Below are positions 6,889 through 11,114 of a stretch of DNA of 11,114 nucleotides, piece after piece. The DNA is from Desulfobulbaceae bacterium (GTDB lineage Bacteria; Desulfobacterota; Desulfobulbia; Desulfobulbales; Desulfobulbaceae). Every line of letters begins with the position of its first letter. Position 1 is the first letter of the stretch. A model generated the notes under the pieces. The model did no database searches. It saw nothing but the letters and a program-made list of their open reading frames with translations, and was not told the DNA's origin. The stretch covers positions 1-11,114 of the forward strand of contig JALSNT010000340.1 in the NCBI GenBank assembly GCA_026986885.1, in the 5' to 3' direction. The position numbers and the translations under genes were made by a program.

Positions 6889-7452
6889 TTACTCCTTGAC
6901 CCGTGTCATATAGTCCCCGGTCCTTGTGTCTATCTGTATTTTGTCCCCTTCTTCAACAAACGGCGGGACCTGCAGCTGATATCCCGTTTCAACGGTCACC
7001 GGCTTGGTATCGGTTCCCGAAGTATCGCCTTTCACCCAGGGATCCGCCCGGGTGACCGCCAGATTGACAAAAATAGGCAGGCTGATGTCAATGGGCTTTT
7101 CCCCAAAATACAGCACCTGCACTTCCATGTTGTCAACAAGAAAATTTATGTTATCACCGAGTTGTGCGCGGGTAATGAAAATCTGATCATAGGATGAGGT
7201 GTCCATGAAATGAAACTCATCGCCCTGGGAATAAAGAAACTGCATGGTGCGCTCTTCAAGATCGGGCTTTTCAAACTTATCATTAGACCGATAGGTCTGG
7301 GTAAACTGATTACCCGTTATCATATTGCGCATTTTTGTCCGATACAGCGCCTGACCCTTGCCGGGCTTGGAAAATTCAAAATCAATTATTATATAGGGTT
7401 CGCCATCAATCTGCACTTTGAGCCCTTTACGAAGATCTGAAGCTGAGTACAT
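6889..7452 (-). CDS. efp: Translation elongation factor P
   Basis: At 187 residues this matches the normal EF-P length and three-domain layout: a KOW-like N-terminal domain (about 1-62) and two OB-fold domains (about 65-128 and 130-187). EF-P binds stalled ribosomes between the P and E sites and helps form peptide bonds at consecutive prolines. The modification loop reads SKPGKGQAL at 28-36, with Lys32 at the position of E. coli Lys34, the residue that receives beta-lysine. The adjacent epmA supports that modification here. The C-terminal region IQIDTRTGDYMTRV is typical of the family. The ATG at 7452 is preceded by AAGGTGA (7463-7457) at good spacing. efp is the first gene of a two-gene efp-epmA unit. 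Confidence 0.97.
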   Translation of the reverse strand: MYSASDLRKGLKVQIDGEPYIIIDFEFSKPGKGQALYRTKMRNMITGNQFTQTYRSNDKFEKPDLEERTMQFLYSQGDEFHFMDTSSYDQIFITRAQLGDNINFLVDNMEVQVLYFGEKPIDISLPIFVNLAVTRADPWVKGDTSGTDTKPVTVETGYQLQVPPFVEEGDKIQIDTRTGDYMTRVKE

Positions 7453-7456
7453 ATAT

Positions 7457-7463
7457 TCACCTT
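7457..7463 (-). promoter_or_regulatory. Ribosome binding site of efp
   Basis: AAGGTGA on the minus strand lies four bases before the efp ATG at 7452-7450. It is the clearest Shine-Dalgarno near this start and supports it. Confidence 0.7.
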
Positions 7464-7521
7464 AAAAAACTGTTAAAAAAAACAATTTCTTCCATTGAAT
7501 CCAAGGGAAATAATTAAAACC

Positions 7522-7629
7522 TCAATTCAGGTAAAAACAGTACGCAATCTCCATACTTTTTGCAACTGCTTCTGCAAAGCTCGCGGATTTTTCATCAGGT
7601 ATCTCTCTTTGCTTGTTTTCCCGAGGCAA
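7522..7629 (-). other. Possible small ORF (35 codons) upstream of efp, unproven
   Basis: On the minus strand a TTG at 7629 opens a 35-residue frame ending in TGA at 7522-7524. It reads LPRENKQREIPDEKSASFAE and then AVAKSMEIAYCFYLN, a charged front and a helix-like, partly hydrophobic tail. A consensus-like AAAGGAG (7636-7630) abuts the TTG with no spacer, which is too close for normal initiation. The frame is open further upstream for about 14 codons without a better start. It lies in the 223-bp gap between efp and the phosphodiesterase gene and overlaps the promoter region of both. It may be chance; I recognise no family. Confidence 0.15.
7537..7565 (-). promoter_or_regulatory. Weak candidate promoter for efp-epmA
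   Basis: On the minus strand TTGCAA (7565-7560) and TACTGT (7542-7537) are 17 bases apart. This would give a leader of about 80 bases before efp. The -10 match is poor (3 of 6), and other AT-rich sites closer to the gene are equally possible. Confidence 0.2.
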
Positions 7630-7641
7630 CTCCTTTAGAAT
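7613..7641 (+). promoter_or_regulatory. Sigma70-like promoter of the phosphodiesterase-HIT-mutS operon
   Basis: TTGTTT (7613-7618) and TAGAAT (7636-7641) are separated by exactly 17 bases. Transcription would start near 7648, leaving a leader of about 28 bases. AGGA at 7663-7666 then lies nine bases before the ATG at 7676. It is the best promoter match in the window. Confidence 0.55.
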
Positions 7642-7675
7642 ATGACGGCAAAGATCATTATCAGGATTTCACTTC

Positions 7676-8173
7676 ATGACGATTAAAGCAGGCATTCTTT
7701 CCGATACGCATAGCACAGGGGCGAATTCGCGATTCCGCCGACTGATTGAACATTGTTTTTCCGACTGTGCGATCATTATCCACGCCGGCGACCTCACCGA
7801 TATCAGCATCCTTGACGCCTTTGCCGATAAAACCGTTTATGCGGTCCACGGCAATATGTGCAGGGGAACGGCACAAAAAATCCTTCCCCGCGAAACTGTT
7901 TTTACTCTGGGAGGATTCTCCATCGGCCTGACCCATGGCGCCCATTTAGGCTATGATATTGAATCCGGTCTTTGGGACATTTTCCCGGAGGCCGACTGTG
8001 TCATTTACGGTCATACCCATCAGCCGGTCTGTCACTATCAGAACAAACGGTTGATCATTAATCCCGGAAGTTTTCAAGCCACCGGCCGCTGGGGTTCCCC
8101 GGGAACCTATGCTATCCTTGAGGCAGGCAACACTCTGTCCGCTCAAATTTTTCAACTGCCGTGCCTGCCATGA
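7676..8173 (+). CDS. YfcE/MJ0936-type metallophosphoesterase
   Basis: This 165-residue cytoplasmic protein has the compact calcineurin-like fold of the YfcE/MJ0936 family of phosphodiesterases. Metal-binding motifs run in order: SDTH at 9-12 (Asp10, His12), GD at 38-39, HGN at 58-60, THG at 86-88 (His87), and GHTH at 112-115. NPGS at 129-132 is also characteristic. Length is normal. Family members are Mn-dependent and hydrolyse artificial phosphodiesters, some cyclic nucleotides or nucleic acid ends; the natural substrate is generally unknown. The ATG at 7676 has AGGA nine bases upstream and a good promoter before it. Its TGA stop overlaps the ATG of the HIT gene (ATGA), so it is the first gene of a coupled operon ending in mutS. 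It is unrelated in subfamily to the PPP phosphatase at 5185. Confidence 0.88.
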   Translation: MTIKAGILSDTHSTGANSRFRRLIEHCFSDCAIIIHAGDLTDISILDAFADKTVYAVHGNMCRGTAQKILPRETVFTLGGFSIGLTHGAHLGYDIESGLWDIFPEADCVIYGHTHQPVCHYQNKRLIINPGSFQATGRWGSPGTYAILEAGNTLSAQIFQLPCLP

Positions 8174-8676
8174 AAACCCTCTGGACCCCATGGCGAATGG
8201 AGCATGTGCTGGGAAGAACAAAGCAGCCGCAGGGATGCCTCTTTGAGCCTGCCGGAGACAGTTTCCAGAATCCCAAAGACCTGCTGCTCTATCGAGATGC
8301 CCAACTGGTTGTTCTCCTTAACCGCTTTCCCTATGCCAACGGCCATCTCCTGGTTGCTCCCGCCAGGCACCTTGCCGATATCAGCGAACTTAATACCTCT
8401 GAACAATGGCTGCTCATGGGCATGCTTGCCGATGCTACCGCAATCCTGCGCAAAACACTTACACCCGACGGCTTTAATATCGGCCTTAACTTAGGTAAAA
8501 CCGCAGGTGCCGGTATTGCCGACCATCTCCATTTTCACATTGTGCCCCGCTGGCAGGAGGACCATAATTTCATGACGGTCTGTGCAGACATCCGAACAAT
8601 CCCCCAGCATATCCGACACACCTTTGATCTGCTGGCGCCGGATTTTCAACAACTCCGGACAACAACAAAAAAATGA
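8170..8676 (+). CDS. HIT-family nucleotide hydrolase/transferase (AP4A phosphorylase-like)
   Basis: This 168-residue protein begins MKTLWTPWRMEHV, a start typical of bacterial HIT proteins related to FHIT and Ap4A phosphorylase. The histidine triad HLHFHIVPRW spans 119-128, with His119, His121 and His123; the last is expected to be the nucleophile. NRFPYANGHLLVAP at 51-64 and FNIGLNLGKTAGAG at 102-115 are the conserved nucleotide-binding stretches. The second cysteine of the common N-terminal CxxC zinc motif is absent (GCLFE). Family members cleave dinucleoside polyphosphates or nucleotidyl conjugates. ATG at 8170 is preferred to the in-frame GTG at 8161, because it makes a 4-bp ATGA overlap with the upstream gene and matches the family N-terminus. 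It overlaps mutS by ATGA at its end. The substrate is not known. Confidence 0.9.
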   Translation: MKTLWTPWRMEHVLGRTKQPQGCLFEPAGDSFQNPKDLLLYRDAQLVVLLNRFPYANGHLLVAPARHLADISELNTSEQWLLMGMLADATAILRKTLTPDGFNIGLNLGKTAGAGIADHLHFHIVPRWQEDHNFMTVCADIRTIPQHIRHTFDLLAPDFQQLRTTTKK

Positions 8677-11114
8677 CGGGTAAGCCAATAAAAATGACCC
8701 CCATGCTCCGTCAGTATATGGAGATTAAAAAACAGCATCAGGATGCAATCCTCTTTTACCGCATGGGCGATTTTTACGAGATGTTTCTTGAAGATGCAGT
8801 TACCGCCTCCAAGGTGCTGGGTATAACCCTTACCAGCCGCTCAGCCAAGGATGCCGTCAATAAAATACCCATGTGCGGGGTCCCCTTTCACGCCGTATCC
8901 GGCTACCTCGGTAAAATGATCAAGGCCGGCTACCGGGTTGCCATCTGCGAACAGGTGGAAGACCCAAAAGAAGCAAAAGGAATCGTCCGCCGCGAGGTGG
9001 TTCGTATCGTCACCCCCGGAGTTACCACCGACGAGCAGATCCTGGATGAGAAAAGCAATACCTTTGTCGCCGCCCTCTGTCTTGAAAAGACAAATAAAAA
9101 ACAAACCACCATCGGCCTGGCCTTTCTTGATGTCTCCACCGGCAACTTTCTTATCAACCAGTGTAGCTGTCCTGCCGCCTCATTTGATCCGGCCCTTGAT
9201 GACCTTACCCGCATGCAGCCTGCGGAACTGCTCATAGCCGAGCATGATCAGGAAAAAATCCAACCGTTGCTGGAAGATGTGCAAGGCCTGCTGGGAAATA
9301 TCTGCCTCACCGTCCGGGGCGAAATGCATTTTGAACGGGAGGCGGCACTCACCACCCTGACCGAGCATTTCGGTACCACCAACCTGGCCGGTTTCGGCTG
9401 TGAACAACTTCCGGCCGGTGCCAGGGCGGGAGGGGCGCTCCTTGCCTATATCCGGGAAACCCAGAAAACCGATATTTCCTTTATTAAAAAAATCAGCCCC
9501 CTGGCCCAAAGCGGTTATCTGGTCATTGACGACGCATCGCGACGCAATCTCGAACTTACCGAAACGATCATCGGCGGGAAACGGACAGGTTCCCTGCTCT
9601 GGGTTCTTGATCTGACCAGCACCCCCATGGGCGCCCGCTTTCTCCATAGACAGCTTCTCTTCCCCCTCCAGGATGAACAAAAAATCCATCAACGACTGGG
9701 CAGCATAGAGCAGTTGCTCTCCGACAACCATCTCCTGGAAAATATCCGGCAAATATTAGATAAAATATATGACATCGAACGTCTTTGCAGCCGCCTGGCC
9801 CTTGGCCAGGGCAATGCCCGGGATATGAACAGTCTGGGCATTTCTCTGGCCCGGCTGCCGAAATTGAAACAACTGCTGCTGGCAACCCCGCCGGGCCTCC
9901 TGCAAACCATCGGGGCAGATCTGGACCCCCTGGAAGATTTATATGAACTTATCCATGCAGCTATAAGAGACGATGCTCCGGTCTCACTGCGTGAAGGTGG
10001 TTTGATCAACAGGGGATTTAGCCAGGAACTTGATGAGCTTCTCACCCTGCTCCATGACGGCAAACAGCTCATCCTCTCCCTTGAAGCCAAAGAACGTGAA
10101 CGCAGCGGAATTCCCAAGTTGAAAGTCGGCTATAATCGTGTATTCGGATATTTTTTTGAAGTCAGCCGTGCCCAGGCATCCAAGCTGCCGGCCGACTATA
10201 TCCGTAAACAAACCCTGGTCAATGCCGAGCGCTTCATCACCCCGGAACTCAAGGAACTGGAAAACAAGATCGCCACGGCCCAGGATCGGAGGCTTGAGCT
10301 GGAATACTCTTTATTCCTTGAGATTCGTAACCGGATATCGTCCCGGTCGCAGGAACTGCTGCAAACTGCGGCAGCCATCGCCCGGGTCGATTTTCTGGCC
10401 GCTCTGACCATGGCCGCCAAGAAATACGGATACAGCAAACCAACGATCAATAAAGACCAGGCCATCACCATTGAAGAAGGAAGACACCCGGTCATTGAGC
10501 GGGCATTACCGGCAGGACGTTTCGTGCCCAATGATGTCCATCTTGATCAACAGGAAAATGAACTGTTGATCATCACCGGACCGAACATGGCCGGTAAATC
10601 AACAGTGCTGCGACAAACAGCACTTATTGTTCTCATGGCCCATATAGGCAGCTTCGTGCCGGCCGACCGGGCCGATATCTGTCTGGTCGATAGGATATTC
10701 ACCAGGGTCGGCGCCATGGACGATCTTCGTCGCGGCCAATCAACCTTCATGGTCGAAATGAATGAAACTGCCAATATTCTCAACAATGCCACGGAAAACA
10801 GCCTGGTCATTCTTGATGAAATCGGCAGGGGTACCTCAACCTATGACGGCCTCTCCATTGCCTGGGCGGTGGCCGAGGAGCTGATCAAAAAAAATAACCT
10901 CGGTATAAAGACATTGTTTGCCACCCATTATCACGAACTGACCGAACTGGCCGCAACCCACAAACGCATCCAAAATTATTCCATAGCCGTCCGGGAATGG
11001 CAGGACTCGATCATCTTTCTTCATAAATTAGTCAAGGGGGCGACCAACCGCAGCTACGGTATCCAGGTGGCAGCGCTGGCCGGTGTCCCCCGGCCCGTTG
11101 TGCACAGGGCAAAG
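8673..11114 (+). CDS. mutS: DNA mismatch repair protein MutS, 3'-truncated by window edge
   Basis: The frame is open for 814 codons from ATG 8673 to the window end with no stop, so about the last 40-60 residues are missing relative to the 853-residue E. coli protein. MutS binds mispaired bases as a dimer and, with ATP, recruits MutL. The mismatch-reading Phe-x-Glu motif is GDFYEMF, with Phe34 and Glu36. Walker A GPNMAGKST is at 636-644, Walker B LVILDEIGRG ends around Asp715-Glu716, STFMVEM precedes it, and ATHYHEL carries His752 of the dimer-interface signature. All are intact, which marks it as MutS1 rather than MutS2. ATG 8673 overlaps the HIT stop (ATGA) but lacks a Shine-Dalgarno; ATG 8694 (MTPMLRQYMEIK), seven codons in, matches common MutS starts and is an alternative. 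It is the third gene of the operon. Confidence 0.97.
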   Translation, partial: MTGKPIKMTPMLRQYMEIKKQHQDAILFYRMGDFYEMFLEDAVTASKVLGITLTSRSAKDAVNKIPMCGVPFHAVSGYLGKMIKAGYRVAICEQVEDPKEAKGIVRREVVRIVTPGVTTDEQILDEKSNTFVAALCLEKTNKKQTTIGLAFLDVSTGNFLINQCSCPAASFDPALDDLTRMQPAELLIAEHDQEKIQPLLEDVQGLLGNICLTVRGEMHFEREAALTTLTEHFGTTNLAGFGCEQLPAGARAGGALLAYIRETQKTDISFIKKISPLAQSGYLVIDDASRRNLELTETIIGGKRTGSLLWVLDLTSTPMGARFLHRQLLFPLQDEQKIHQRLGSIEQLLSDNHLLENIRQILDKIYDIERLCSRLALGQGNARDMNSLGISLARLPKLKQLLLATPPGLLQTIGADLDPLEDLYELIHAAIRDDAPVSLREGGLINRGFSQELDELLTLLHDGKQLILSLEAKERERSGIPKLKVGYNRVFGYFFEVSRAQASKLPADYIRKQTLVNAERFITPELKELENKIATAQDRRLELEYSLFLEIRNRISSRSQELLQTAAAIARVDFLAALTMAAKKYGYSKPTINKDQAITIEEGRHPVIERALPAGRFVPNDVHLDQQENELLIITGPNMAGKSTVLRQTALIVLMAHIGSFVPADRADICLVDRIFTRVGAMDDLRRGQSTFMVEMNETANILNNATENSLVILDEIGRGTSTYDGLSIAWAVAEELIKKNNLGIKTLFATHYHELTELAATHKRIQNYSIAVREWQDSIIFLHKLVKGATNRSYGIQVAALAGVPRPVVHRAK

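Noticed and set aside
7527..7595. A 22-codon minus-strand ORF (MKNPRALQKQLQKVWRLR...) upstream of efp as a gene.
   Set aside because: It is very short, has only a poor ribosome site and overlaps another open frame in a different phase; it is kept only as part of a finding.
8838..11024. Many minus-strand and alternate-frame open frames within mutS, such as 9180-9752 and 9689-10117.
   Set aside because: They lie inside a confidently coding MutS frame, have low-complexity or unlike-protein composition and no known motifs; they are shadows of codon bias.

Overview
The window is ordinary-density bacterial chromosome of roughly 50% GC. Gene content and protein style suggest a Gram-negative anaerobe of the Desulfobacterota, perhaps Desulfobulbales. 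This rests on a large TauE/SafE-type transporter with an extra N-terminal domain, an XrtA-style exopolysaccharide module, and an EF-P/EpmA pair. The placement is an inference from gene content; there is no rRNA or marker phylogeny here. No tRNA, rRNA, CRISPR array, insertion sequence or phage gene was seen.

Layout. Positions 1-1486 (+) hold the 3' part of a TauE/SafE-family membrane protein whose start lies before the window. It converges on a leftward three-gene operon (5092 to 1606). The two share a perfect 19-bp hairpin terminator with T-runs on both strands. The operon reads, in order of transcription, a Wzz/GumC-type chain-length protein, an ExeA-like AAA ATPase with a C-terminal membrane helix, and a CpsD/Wzc-type tyrosine autokinase with a C-terminal tyrosine cluster. 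Together they look like the length-control and regulation part of a polysaccharide export system. Glycosyltransferases, the outer-membrane channel and any exosortase would be outside the window. Divergent from the operon, across a 92-bp AT-rich gap, is a PPP-family protein phosphatase (5185-5880, +).

Next, on the minus strand, come efp (7452-6889) and epmA (6847-5936), transcribed efp then epmA. They encode elongation factor P, with a lysine at the modifiable loop tip, and the ligase that attaches beta-lysine to it. Both keep the diagnostic residues. The partner aminomutase EpmB is not in view.

A rightward operon starts at a recognisable sigma70-like promoter near 7613-7641: a YfcE-type phosphodiesterase, a HIT-family nucleotide hydrolase or transferase, and mutS, which runs off the end of the window. 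Each junction is a 4-bp ATGA overlap, so the three are probably translationally coupled.

I did not find a convincing undescribed system. The items most worth checking are the phosphatase divergent from the tyrosine-kinase operon, the ATPase-containing split kinase module, the unknown N-terminal domain of the transporter, the efp-epmA pair outside its best-known lineage, and a possible small ORF in the efp upstream region.
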